Source of the DNA: Muscardinus avellanarius
Taxonomy: Eukaryota; Chordata; Mammalia; Rodentia; Gliridae
Reading direction: 5' to 3'
Assembly (NCBI GenBank): GCA_963383645.1
Contig: OY726572.1
Span: forward strand, 26,976,792 to 27,040,791
Length of the DNA: 64,000 bases
Below the pieces are notes generated by a model that was given only the letters and a program-made list of their open reading frames with translations, did no database searches and had not been told where the DNA came from. Both the position numbers and the translations under genes were made by a program. Numbering within the stretch: position 1 is the stretch's first letter; each line of letters begins with the position of its first letter. Positions 32,130 to 41,815 of the stretch are shown here, one piece after another.

Positions 32130-32343
32130 CTGTAGCCAGCCGTGGTGGTACACGCTTGTAATCCCCGCGTTTAGGAGGCTGAGACAGGAGGATCACACAG
32201 GTTCGAAGCCAGCCTCAGCTACTTAGTGAGGCTCTTAGCAACTTAGTGAGACGTTGTTTCCAAATAAAATATAAAATAGGTCTGGGCGTATAGCCCAGAG
32301 GTAGAAAGCTTCTGGGTTCTATCCCCAATACCACCAAAAAATA
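32130..32343 (+). mobile_element. B1-dID SINE, type B-like with A features
   Basis: Has 'aatccccgcgtttaggaggc' and 'ataggtctgggcgtatagcc' (type B) but 'cagctacttagtgaggctct' (type A) in the middle. It looks intermediate. Confidence 0.88.
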
Positions 32344-32577
32344 TATAAATAATGTTACTTCTGTAATATTATTTATAATACTTCTCATAGTTAAATATCT
32401 GTTATAATAACACTTTTCTTATAAATACCTACAAAATTTTTCACTGGCCATTAATTTGATGGTGATGGATGTGTTAACTTTTAGAAGGGACCATAGAGAT
32501 CCTTAGAATTTGGTCACAGGGAAAATGTTTTATTTTTTACATTAAAAATGAAAGGGTAAGATGAAACCTACATTTTA

Positions 32578-32792
32578 TTCTCTTTTATTGGCACTAGGGA
32601 TTGAACCCAGAGGCATTCTACTTCCAAGCTATACCCCAAGCCTTTAAATATTTTCATTTTGTTGTTTTGAAACAGGAGTTTGCTAGGTTGCTGAGAAGTC
32701 CAAGTTACAGAGGCTGGCCTTGAACCTAGAATCCTCTGTCTCAGTCTCCCAAGTATTGGGTGTTATAGGTGCAAGCCACCATGCCTGTCTCA
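32578..32792 (-). mobile_element. B1-dID SINE
   Basis: 'cactagggattgaacccaga', left arm diverged, ending 'aagccaccatgcctgtctc'. Confidence 0.85.
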
Positions 32793-33082
32793 TACACGTT
32801 TTATTATGGCCAAGAATTAAAGAAGATAAAAACCATTCTGTTGTGCAAACACTGAACTTGAACAGAAACATAAATCTTTAAAGCTTTGCTGGTAGAAGAC
32901 TGTCAATTTCTACTTTGAATGGCTCTCAGGCTTGAGGGCGTATCTGCATCTGAGTCCCATGCAGGGCAGTTACTGTAGATGGCTGGCTCCTGTTCAGCTC
33001 TAGCCGGCCTCCCGCTGGAGTTGGAATAGGATAGGTGGAAGGAAAAATTGTTCTTTCCTTGTCTTTTAAAAATTATTTTATA

Positions 33083-33292
33083 GGCCGGGCGCGGTGGCGC
33101 ACGCTTATGATCCCCACGCTTGGGAGGCAGAGACAGGAGGATTGCGCAGGTTCGAAGCCAGCTGTGCACGCTGGCTTAGGAGACCCTGTTTCCAAATAAA
33201 AATGTAAAAATAGGTCTGGGAGTGTAACCCGGAGGTAGAAGGGCTTCCAGGAACCCCAGTACCACCAAAAAAAAAAAAAAAAAAAAAAAAAA
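33083..33292 (+). mobile_element. B1-dID SINE, type B, with long poly(A)
   Basis: Near-consensus copy starting ggccgggcgcggtggcgcac, A-tail of about 26. A probable target duplication resembles aattattttat (near 33071 and 33293). Confidence 0.93.
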
Positions 33293-33296
33293 TTTA

Positions 33297-33510
33297 TTTT
33301 ATTTTTGCGGTACTGGGGATGGAACCAGAGGCATTAGACCTCCAAGCTACACCCCCAGCCCTATTTTTTAGTCTTTTCATTTTTGAAACAGGGTCTCACT
33401 GAGCTGCGAAGGGCCTCACTAAGTAGCCAAGGCTGTCTGCGAACCGGGATCCTCTGGTATCCACTTCCCAAATGTTGGGTTTATAGGCGTGGGCCACCAC
33501 CTCTGACCCT
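33297..33510 (-). mobile_element. B1-dID SINE, type A, tail-to-tail with the previous copy
   Basis: 'tactggggatggaaccagag', then 'gccaccacctctgacc'. Opposite orientation to the adjacent type B copy. Confidence 0.9.
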
Positions 33511-33698
33511 CTCATTGTCCTTTGACAATTTGCTGCGGAAGGATGGTTCTGTGTATAGTCATTCTATTATTGAGTGCCTTCTTCATCTCTCAGTAGAACA
33601 GGCTAGTACATTTTGAGAGTATTTTCTGTTTTCTTCTCCCTGTCCCAAGTCCACATGCAGAATTCAGAGTTAAAAATCATTGCTCCCATACATGGATT

Positions 33699-33889
33699 TT
33701 TTTTTTTTTTTTTTTTGTACTGTGGTTCCTGGAAGCCCTTCTACCTCCGGGCTACACTACCAGACCTATTTTATATTTTGAAATAGGGTCTCCTAAGCCA
33801 GCGCGCGTGGCTGGCTTCGAAACTGCGCGATCCTCCTGTCTCCGCCTCCCAAGTGCGGGGATTACAAGCGTGCGCCACCACGCCCGGCA
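33699..33889 (-). mobile_element. B1-dID SINE, type B
   Basis: Poly(T) then a near-consensus reverse type B copy. Target duplication cccatacatggatt (about 33685-33698 and 33890-33903). Confidence 0.95.
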
Positions 33890-34550
33890 CCCATACATGG
33901 ATTCTGAATCCATTTATTTCCTCCTAAAGTGGGTGCGTGCGGTGCCTGGAGGGCGCGTGGGGTGATTTCAGTGATTCCCTCGTGTCCACCTAGGTGCTGG
34001 CTTTTGCAGGCTGCTCCCTGCAGCCTTCCCGGTGGATTAGCAGTAGTTTGCCGTACACCTTAGGAGGGCGGGGAAGCGGAAATTATTCTCAGATGTTCAA
34101 CTGCAACATGTTTCTAATCGAAAGCACGAAGGGAATGCATATGTGAAAGTGCCAGGGCCGATCTGGGGGGCGCAGTTTTGAAAACGGGGTCCAGTCCTCA
34201 GCCTGGCTACTTCTGTCTGCTCACGTGGAGGCCCTGCCCGTGACCTTCCATAAGTGATCGTGGCTGAGCAGGGACCTGCGCAGAGCATCCCAGATCCTGC
34301 AACAAAGTCTGCGTAGCCAGGTAGAAAAATGCCAATAAGTTAGCATCCTCAATTCTAGAAGCACATAGCTTTTAAAGTCAAATTCTTGATCTCTCACACA
34401 GGAACAATCCAGAGGGACCATTCAGGACAATTACTGTATGTCTACTGTCCCCAAACACACTCAGGTGCAGGGACCACGGATAACTGATTCACTTCAAGGT
34501 CACTTGGAGAGAGTTGGCTGCATTTAAAAATATATGTATTTTTTGGGGGC

Positions 34551-34700
34551 CAGGCATGGTGGTGAACGCTTGCAATCCCATCATTCAGGAGACCGAGACA
34601 GTAGGATCATGGTTCATGGACAGCCTCAGCTACTTAGTGACATCCTCCACAACTTAGTGAGACCCTGTTTCAAAAAAAAAAATCAAGAATAAAAAGAAAA
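34551..34700 (+). mobile_element. B1-dID SINE left arm only
   Basis: 'ggccaggcatggtggtgaac' to 'gagaccctgtttcaaaaaaa'. The ID arm is missing, with an A-rich end. Confidence 0.85.
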
Positions 34701-34729
34701 AAATATATGTATTTTTGATCCTTCCCAAA

Positions 34730-34731
<2 letters not shown>

Positions 34732-34781
<50 letters not shown>

Positions 34782-34935
34782 GAGGATTGAGCCCAGGGGC
34801 ATTGCCTGCTTTTTTATTTTCATTTTGAAACAGGGTCTCCCTCAGTTGCTGAGGCTGGTCTCGAACTTTCAATCCTCTTTCTTAGCTTCCCAAGTACTAG
34901 GATTACAAGTGTGTACCACCATGCCCACTTCTTCC
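34732..34935 (-). mobile_element. B1-dID SINE with (TG)n at its tail
   Basis: (TG)n 34732-34778 joins directly to 'ttactgaggattgagcccag'; left arm ends 'gtaccaccatgcccactt'. Confidence 0.9.
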
Positions 34936-35861
34936 CAACTTTTGGAAAACTTCTCAGTCTAGTCTTCTGACACTTGGCCATTTCTTATTATTTGCTGTAC
35001 CTCGTGTGCATCCTTTTGTAGTAAAATGGGGGAAAGTATCTTCTCTCTTACAGAAAATCGATAGACCTCATGGTTAAGTCTTAATGATTCTGCTCTGAAG
35101 TGTCCTGTGGTTCTCATCCCTCAAGTGTTTTGTAATTGTCCTATGGCCTGTGTCTGGCATTCCATTTTATGGGGGATTCGGTGGTGTGATCTCAGGACTA
35201 AGAGTTGAAGTCGGAGGTGGACTGATAGCAAAGAGGCAGCGCAGTAACTGTATTTGAACAAGTGGAGCAGGGCCTGATGGGATCGTGCGCCTAGGCCTAT
35301 GACATTACCTAATAACACTTGAGTCAGCAGCCTCTAAGCTCCCGAGGGAACTTGCCTATGATCAAATCCACTAGCCTTGCCATGGCCCACAGCCCTGCTC
35401 CCTTTACAACTCCGCTTGGCCACAAGTCTGGTGATTCAAAGTTCGGTCATCCTAGCAACAGGAGAGGAAGACGTCGTTTCTCTTGTGGTTGCCTCTTGTT
35501 ATAAAAGTAGGGGTGGTGGAGCGTGCACTGGACTTTCGTATGAACTAGCAGGTATTTGTTGGTTCACTCTCAACTTTTCTGCCCTTCATTTTCTTATATG
35601 TAAAAAGAATGGGTGGACTAAGTTTTAAAATACCCCCCTCTTGCAAACTCTGATAGCCCATGTACGTCATGTGGAGAGCACTTTTGGGGATTGGGGATTA
35701 AAAAAAAAATTTTTTTTTTTTTGCTAAATCTTGGCAAAAGATTTTAAAACTTAAAAATTGAAAAATAAATTTAAACTTTAGCCACGGAACACACTTTTAA
35801 ATAATGCCAGAGCATTTTCTTAAGCTTTTCTTGTGTTTTCGGCTGCATTCCTGGGAGACAG

Positions 35862-36025
35862 TTGTAGAAAGTGGTTAATCACCATGGCTTCAGGGCCAAC
35901 TCACTCGGGGTTGGCTCCCAGCTCTTCTGTTTACCGTCAGCTGTGTGACCTTTGGCAAACTCTTGAACCTTGGTGTCTGTTTCTTCATTTGTAAAATGGG
36001 CATAATAAAGTATCTTCTAAAAAAC
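35862..36025 (+). mobile_element. MIR SINE relic
   Basis: 'gttgtagaaagtggttaatc', 'gtcagctgtgtgacctttgg' and 'ttcatttgtaaaatgggcat': the whole MIR core in order, about 230 bp upstream of the LTBP1 exon. Confidence 0.88.
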
Positions 36026-36156
36026 AGTTTCTGGGGGATGGAATTTGTTGATAAGTCTCAGTGCAGTGACTGGTCACAGAGGCAGCGGTTCATAGATATC
36101 ACTGCCATCTTCCCCGTGGGGGGCTGAAGTGTGGCTTTAATTTGCTGGTGCACATC

Positions 36157-36216
36157 GGGGGCTATTGTTAACCCTGTGGGAGAGATTGGGGGCTATTGTT
36201 AACCCTGTGGGAGAGA
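36157..36216 (+). repeat. Tandem duplication (about 28 bp, period 31) just upstream of the LTBP1 acceptor
   Basis: Two nearly identical copies of a block beginning ggggctattgttaaccctg and running to gtgggagaga stand head to tail, about 10 bp before the branch-point sequence. Confidence 0.9.
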
Positions 36217-36224
36217 GAGTGGAG

Positions 36225-36258
36225 CTAACTGTGATTTTCTCCTGTTGTCTTTTTGCAG
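36225..36258 (+). promoter_or_regulatory. LTBP1: Branch point and 3' splice acceptor of the LTBP1 exon
   Basis: CTAAC at 36225-36229 matches the branch-site consensus, with the candidate branch A at 36228, 30 nt before the acceptor AG (36257-36258). A T/C-rich tract (ttttctcctgttgtcttttt) lies between them. The acceptor reads ttttgcag followed by CAAGCTGT. Confidence 0.85.
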
Positions 36259-36553
36259 CAAGCTGTGTCCCACCTTGCCAGAACGGAGGGATGTGTCTCC
36301 GGCCTCAGGTCTGTGTGTGTAAGCCGGGCACCACGGGCAAAGCCTGCGAGATAACAGCCGCCCAGGACACCTCGTCACCTGTCTTTGGAGGGCAGACTCC
36401 TGGGGCTGCCTCATCTTGGGATCTTCCTAAGCAAGCCGCGAAGCTCTCTTCCAAGAAGGCGGATACTCTCCCAAGAGGCAGTCCTGTGGCCCAGATGACC
36501 TTGACCCTCAAGCCGAAGCCTTCAGTCGGCCTATCCCAGCAGATCCATCCCCA
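36259..36553 (+). CDS. LTBP1: LTBP1 internal exon (EGF-like domain 1 plus linker), long-isoform region
   Basis: LTBP1 is a secreted extracellular-matrix protein that binds the latent TGF-beta complex and anchors it to fibrillin/fibronectin matrix. The exon is 295 nt: 2 nt finish a codon, 97 full codons follow, then 2 nt of the next codon, so it enters in phase 1 and leaves in phase 2. It begins with a six-cysteine EGF-like module (SCVPPCQNGGMC, then CVCKPG and KACE; cysteines at codons 2, 6, 12, 18, 20, 29). It has no calcium-binding DxDE signature before the first cysteine. A Ser/Pro/Lys-rich linker follows, with VAQMTLTLKPKPSVG, which I recognise from mammalian LTBP1. This stretch lies upstream of the short-isoform start, so it should be used only by LTBP-1L. 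The open frame extends upstream of the acceptor to 36165 but that part is intron. No stop or frameshift is seen inside the exon. Confidence 0.95.
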
Positions 36554-36559
36554 GTGAGT
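36554..36559 (+). promoter_or_regulatory. LTBP1: 5' splice donor of the LTBP1 exon
   Basis: The exon ends CCCCA and the intron starts gtgagt, a near-perfect donor. Splitting the Gln codon here (CA|...) gives phase 2 and matches the known His-x-Gln junction of mammalian LTBP1. Confidence 0.88.
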
Positions 36560-36885
36560 GTTCTGCGCCCGCTGCTTGGCGCTCCCGAATCCCTCTCCAG
36601 GGCGCTGCTCTAAACCTCCCTCCTTTACCTGCACCTTTTGTAGAGACCACTTGCAGGATAATGTCTCTTTTTCCTTTCCTCCTGTTTATACATCAGGCTT
36701 TTGTATCAAGTCTCTTAGAAGTCCTTGCAAGGGCACATTGACCCTAAGTGTAAAGCAGTTTCCAGGTTTAGAGAGATCAAGGCTGGAAGGGAATAATAAA
36801 GATAATTATTTGATTATGGTAGAGTTGTGGGTTCAAAATAATTTTGGGACAGGGGAGAGGTGCACTAGAATTTTGAAGTCATTTA

Positions 36886-37088
36886 AAAAGGGAAACTGGT
36901 GGCCCATGCTTATAATCCCAGCATTCTGGAGGCTGAGATGGGAGGATAATGGCTCGCAGACAGCCTCAGCTGCTTAGTGAGGCCCTCTGCAATTTAGTGA
37001 GACTCTTTCAAAATAAAATTACAAACTAGGGCAGGGGGTGTAGCTCGGAGGTCAGATGCCCCTGGGTTCCATCCCCAGACTCTCAAAG
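36886..37088 (+). mobile_element. B1-dID SINE, type A, 5'-shortened
   Basis: 'cttataatcccagcattctg', 'cagacagcctcagctgctta', ID arm 'ggggtgtagctcggaggtca'. Confidence 0.9.
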
Positions 37089-38005
37089 GAAAAAAAAAAT
37101 AAAAATAAAAGAGAAACTGTGAGTGTAATTTGTAAAGGTAATGGAAAAAGAAAACACCACTCTGCAGAGAATATATTTAAATGAAAGCAAGTCCTTGAGA
37201 TAAGTCCTCAACTTCAGTGGCAGGTTAAGTGTATCTTCTCTTAATGCCATATTTACCTCCCAGTTGCCATTTCTTGATGAACGAGCTTTCTTTCTATTTA
37301 TGGGGGCATTTTTTTCCCTTAATGTTAGAGAGTACATGCTATGCTAAATACAGTGAGAACTGGGGATAAGAAAGATTCCTCCTCCTCCGAGTTATAGCAA
37401 GAGCCCTTCTAGGGCACAGGATCTTTATGCAAATTGTCTCCCCTTAATGAGCTGCTCTGGGTGGGTAATAAGATGCAGAATTGACTGCAGCCATCACTTG
37501 TCATTTGTCTAAAAATGCAAAATGCAGGAAGTCCCCAACTTAAAGGACTTGACCCTCAGTTCATTTGTAAGTCACGCGCTTGGAATTTGGAAGGCATTTT
37601 CCTGTATGGAGATAATTTCCACATGGTGATTAGTGTTCTGTAAGCCCACAGAAGTCACTTAATCTGTTGCTATATATGAAATTGTCCTAATGGATTCCTC
37701 CCCTTTGACTTGGCCTTCTACTGTTTCTGCAGAATAGAAGCCTGAGGGCTTCTCCCTTTCTCTTATTTCCTCCTCAATCTGTTTTTTTTTTTTTTTGTTG
37801 TTGTTGTTCTTCATTTTCTCTCTCATTTCTTTCTGTCTCATAGTACTTCAGTTCTACTGTGAAAAATAGACTTGGGGGCCAGGATGAAGATTAACCACTT
37901 TGGCAGCATTTCGGTCGGAAAACACAGCATGAAGCTCTCAATAAGGAGGTCTATAACTAAAGCATAGTAAGAAATTGCTAGATCTCAGATGTGTTTTAAA
38001 TACCC

Positions 38006-38510
38006 CATATGTCCAGGCCTGGTGGCATACCATTGTAATCCCAGTACTTAGGAGGCTGAGACCAAAGGATTGCAGGTTTGAAGACAGCCTTTGCAAGTAG
38101 CAAGACTCCCATCAACCTAACAAGATTCTGTTTCAAAATAAAGATTAAAAAAAAAATAGGGCTTGCCAGGTGTGGTGGCGCACGCTTGTAATCCCCGCGC
38201 TTGGGAGGCGGAGACAGGAGGGTCGCGCAGGTTCGAAGCCAGCCGCGCTGGCTTAAGAGACCCTGTTAACAACAACAACAACAACAACAAAATAGGTCTG
38301 GGAGTGTAGCTCGGATATAGAACGGCTTCCAGGAACCCCAGTACCACCAAAAAAAAAAAAAAGGTCTGGGAGTGTAGCCCAGAGGTAGAAGGGCTTTCAG
38401 AAATCACAGAACCACCAAAAAAAAAAAAAAAAAAAAGTAGGGCTGGGGATGTAGCTCACAGGTAGAATGCCTCTTGGTTCAATTTCCAGTACTAATAAAT
38501 AAATAAATTA
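38006..38510 (+). mobile_element. B1-dID SINE, old, split by a type B copy
   Basis: Left arm 38006-38163; ID arm 38442-38510 (gggctggggatgtagctcac) with an (AATA)n tail. Confidence 0.9.
38166..38440 (+). mobile_element. B1-dID SINE, type B, with two right arms
   Basis: Consensus left arm, linker replaced by (AAC)n at 38266-38291, a first right arm ending in accacc plus A-run (about 38294-38362), then a second right arm with its own A-run (about 38363-38440). Confidence 0.9.
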
Positions 38511-38569
38511 ATTAATAATCCATATGTATTATTATTTTACAATGTACAATAACTCTATAAGGTATACTT

Positions 38570-38757
38570 TCGTGTGTGTGTGTGTTACTGGGGATTGAGC
38601 CCAGGAGCATTCTACCTCTGAGCCCCAGCCCTTTTAAAAATTGTTTTGTTTTGAAACAGGGTCTTGCTAGGTTGCTGAGATTCTAAGTTGCTGAGGTCAG
38701 CCTTGAAGCTGTGATCAGCTTCCCAAGGATCATAGGTGTGCGCCATCACACCCAGCA
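38570..38757 (-). mobile_element. B1-dID SINE with short (TG)n tail
   Basis: (TG)n 38573-38585 then 'ttactggggattgagcccag'; left arm partly deleted. Confidence 0.87.
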
Positions 38758-38885
38758 TGGCCTACTTTCATTAGCCTCATTATACAGATAATGAAAGTGA
38801 GGTTCAGAGTGGTTAAGTAACTTGTATAGGGTCACACAGTCAATCAGTAAGTGAGAGGGTTAGGATTCAGACATAAGTAGTCAGG
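38758..38885 (-). mobile_element. MIR SINE relic
   Basis: 'cagataatgaaagtgaggtt', 'taagtaacttgtatagggtc' and 'gagggttaggattcagacat': reverse MIR core. Confidence 0.8.
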
Positions 38886-39154
38886 TCCCAGCATGGATGC
38901 TCTCAAGAAAAGGGTTGGCAAACCTTGTTTGCAAAGGACTAGATAGTAAATATTTCTAGCTACGGGAGACACGTGGTTTCTGTTGGAGACACTCAGTTCT
39001 GACACTGCAGCACCCAAATAGGCATGGACAATGATGTGTGCCAATGTTTATTGTATTCCCATAAAACTTTATATATGGCCACTGAAATTTGAATTTCATA
39101 AACATTGGTCTTCTTCTTTTAATGTTTTTCTCGATCATTTACAAATGCAAAAAT

Positions 39155-39336
39155 CGGCCGGAAGTGGTGGTGCACACTTGTAATCCTAGTACTTGGAAGG
39201 CTGAGACAGAAGGATCACAGGTTTGTGGTCAGCCGCAGCTATTTAGTGAGGCCCTGTTTTAAAATAAAGAATAAAAAGTAGGGCTGGGGAATGCCCCTGG
39301 GTTCAATCCCTCGTACTGAAAAAAATAAAAATAAAA
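39155..39336 (+). mobile_element. B1-dID SINE, shortened right arm
   Basis: 'ggccggaagtggtggtgcac' to 'gtagggctggggaatgcccc'. Most of the ID A-box half is missing. Confidence 0.88.
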
Positions 39337-39918
39337 AAGCAAAAATCGTCCTTATAGGCCATACAGAAACAAGCTGGACTTGGCCCAGGACCTGTGATTT
39401 GCTCGCCCTCTCTATAAAGGGTAATAGTCTCTTTTTGGTGCCAGAACATGAACATAACTGTGTCCTTGGAATGATATAAAGATATCTCCCTTCCAGCATT
39501 GTTCTGATCTTAAAAACAAAGAACAATTCTAGGTTGAGCTAGGCCTTGGCGATCAAGAGTCAGATTACTGTGCATTGAAAGTATTTTTTCTATCATTATT
39601 ACTTACATAAACTGTGAAGTAATTTACCAGCAACAGTATTAATCTCAAACATCCCCATCCACTGTTGCGGTTTGGTCCTCAGTGATGTACGTATATGGAT
39701 GGTTAGTAAGAAGCAGGTTAAGGAATAACTTTTCCTCTTCCTCCTCAGTCTTCTCCTCCTCCTGTAGCAGCACTGTAATTTAGACAAGAATGTCGTGAGT
39801 CTCAGCCCTGACCAAGTCCTTAGGTCATTGGCTCTAGAGAGGCTTCCTCTGCTGATCCAAGAGGCTTTTAATGGCAGCTGTGTCTTTGGCATGTGTGTCT
39901 GGGTATGCCTGCGGCTGT

Positions 39919-40108
39919 GTGTGTGGGGCACTGGGGACTGAACCCAAGGGCGTTCTACCTCTGAGCTCTCCCCTCAGTCCTATTTTATTTTTTATTTCGA
40001 AACATGGTCCCTCTAAGTTGCTGCATGCCGCTGACCTCGCTATCTGTGATCCTCCCATCTCAGGCTCCCAAGCCCTGGAATGTCAGGCATGTGCTACCAT
40101 GCCCGGCT
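39919..40108 (-). mobile_element. B1-dID SINE
   Basis: 'cactggggactgaacccaag', left arm ending 'gtgctaccatgcccggc'. Confidence 0.87.
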
Positions 40109-40910
40109 TTTAAACTCTTCCAGATTACAGGTCTTTACTGGTCCATACAGGGAGGTTTGAGATGTACAAGTTCCAGCCCTGCTCTTGAGGAGATTTTGAA
40201 ATGTTAAGTGTGCTTCCACACGAGAGGGGAGCGCAGGAAAGGAACACTTGTCCCATTGGTCAAGATAGGGAACGACACAATCACTTCAAGTCATATTTAA
40301 CCAAACTGCCAAGGAGCCCCATAGGAAAGGCCCATTTTGGCTACTTTTCCTTGAGTTATCTTTTAAAAGTATTGCCCGCTTTAGGTGTTTCGAGGTCTGG
40401 TTTGTTTTGAACCAGTGGAGGGGGAGATTGCTCTTCTGTAGACATGAACTTGCCTGAAATGCCAGAGGGTCAGTGTGAGCATCCATTGCAGGTTATGCAA
40501 TGCTTCATCTTCATCACCAACTGGGCACATCTATATTGAGCAATTCTGCGTGGAGGTGCAGTATTAGGATTATATATATCAAGAAGATATGGTTTTAACA
40601 ATACACTTTCACTAAACTAAGATGATTATACGTCAAGGAAATTTTATGGACATAAACTAAATAGCAAGGAATTTACAGGCATATTTAAAAATGACTACAT
40701 TTAGGAAATAATCTTATTGCAATTTGATATAAATGAAGTGGTAATACAGGCATGAAAGGTTCATTGAGAATCAGGCTGACAACTGAGATTTCAACAAACA
40801 GTGACCAAAAAAAATGACAAAATAGAAATAAAAAGTAACAGATGAAAAACTTAGTTTTAAAAAGCTTAAGAAGTACATTAGTCAATCACAATAACTGAAT
40901 TACATTTCTT

Positions 40911-41143
40911 TTTTTCTTTCTTTTTTTTTTTTTTTTTTTTTGGTGGTACTGGGGGTGTAACCCAGAGGCTTTCTACCTCCGGGCTATACTCCCAGACCTA
41001 TTTTCTATTTTATTTGGAAACAGGGTCTCGCTAAGTTGCTGAGAGCCTCACTAAGTAGCTGAGGCTGGTTTCGAACCTGCGCAATCCTCCTGTCTCAGCC
41101 TCCCAAGTGCTGGGATTACAAGTGTGTGCCACCATGCCCGGCT
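40911..41143 (-). mobile_element. B1-dID SINE, intermediate A/B
   Basis: Poly(T), 'ggtggtactgggggtgtaac' (B-like) but left arm A-like. Target duplication tgaattacatttct (40897-40910 and 41144-41157). Confidence 0.93.
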
Positions 41144-41397
41144 TGAATTACATTTCTGTCTTGATTCAAACATACTAAATAAAATAACAATTTATAGGAC
41201 AAACTGGAAATGCTAGCATTTATTACGGACTGGATCTGAGAGTGACTGTTGACTTTGTGGGCTGTAATGATGGCACTGAGGTTATTTATAAGGAGGGGGA
41301 TCTTATTAAAGTATTTACAGATGAAAGTATGTGAGTCTGAGATGTGATTCAATAATGCATTGAATTGAGATCTAGAGATAAAGAGATTGCTTGTGAG

Positions 41398-41510
41398 GTG
41401 CGGGATGTGGTGGTTCACACCTGTAATCCCAGCAGTCAGGAGGACCACAAATTCAAGGCCAGCCTGGGCTACTTAGGGAGACCCTGTCTCAGAATAAAAT
41501 GAAAGGAAAA
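41398..41510 (+). mobile_element. B1-type SINE monomer (7SL-derived)
   Basis: 'gtggtggttcacacctgtaa' and 'aaggccagcctgggctactt' match a classic rodent B1; no ID arm. Confidence 0.8.
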
Positions 41511-41514
41511 GGGA

Positions 41515-41715
41515 GCTGGGCATGGTGGCGCACGCTTGTAATCCCAGCATTTGGGAGGCTGAGACGAGAGGATCGAGGTTCACAGACAACCTCAGCTACT
41601 TAGTGAGGCCCTTTTGCAACTCAGTGAGGCCCTGTTTCAAAATAAAGAATAAAAAAATAGAGCTAGGAGTGTAGCTCAAAGGTAGAATGTCCCTGGGTTC
41701 CATCCCCAGTACCAC

Positions 41716-41756
<41 letters not shown>
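41515..41756 (+). mobile_element. B1-dID SINE, type A, with poly(A) of about 40
   Basis: Full copy ending 'ccatccccagtaccacc' and an uninterrupted A-run (41717-41756), suggesting recent insertion. Confidence 0.93.
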
Positions 41757-41758
<2 letters not shown>

Positions 41759-41815
41759 ACTGGGGATGTAGCTCAGTGGCAGAATACTCCTGGGTTTAAT
41801 GCATAGTAACTCCCC
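41757..41815 (+). mobile_element. Solitary ID right arm
   Basis: 'ggactggggatgtagctcag' and 'cctgggtttaatgcatag', directly after the poly(A) of the previous SINE. Confidence 0.8.

Larger units (their letters stand above)
1..36258 (+). other. LTBP1: LTBP1 intron upstream of the exon (partial)
   Basis: Inferred intron; its upstream end is outside the window. Most is interspersed repeats listed separately. I see no gene, RNA gene or clear regulatory structure in these non-repeat stretches: 183-600, 700-985, 3560-4060, 8090-9390, 10310-10500, 10615-11440, 11780-12190, 13240-13445, 14060-14560, 15800-16440, 19593-20110, 22230-22915, 23577-24148, 25062-25545, 25975-26580, 26790-28020, 29700-30070, 30300-31540, 32345-32580, 33510-33685, 33904-34550 and 34936-35860. 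A few probably hold very old L1 or LTR relics, for example near 11050-11130 and 23880-23940, too decayed to call. Confidence 0.85.

Noticed and set aside
36558..36977. 139-codon open frame just after the LTBP1 exon
   Set aside because: Starts inside the donor site and ends in a SINE; intronic.
41757..41815. tRNA gene from A/B-box-like sequence in ID arms (also 12750, 13448, 56020)
   Set aside because: These are tRNA-derived SINE arms with A-tails, lacking a complete cloverleaf.
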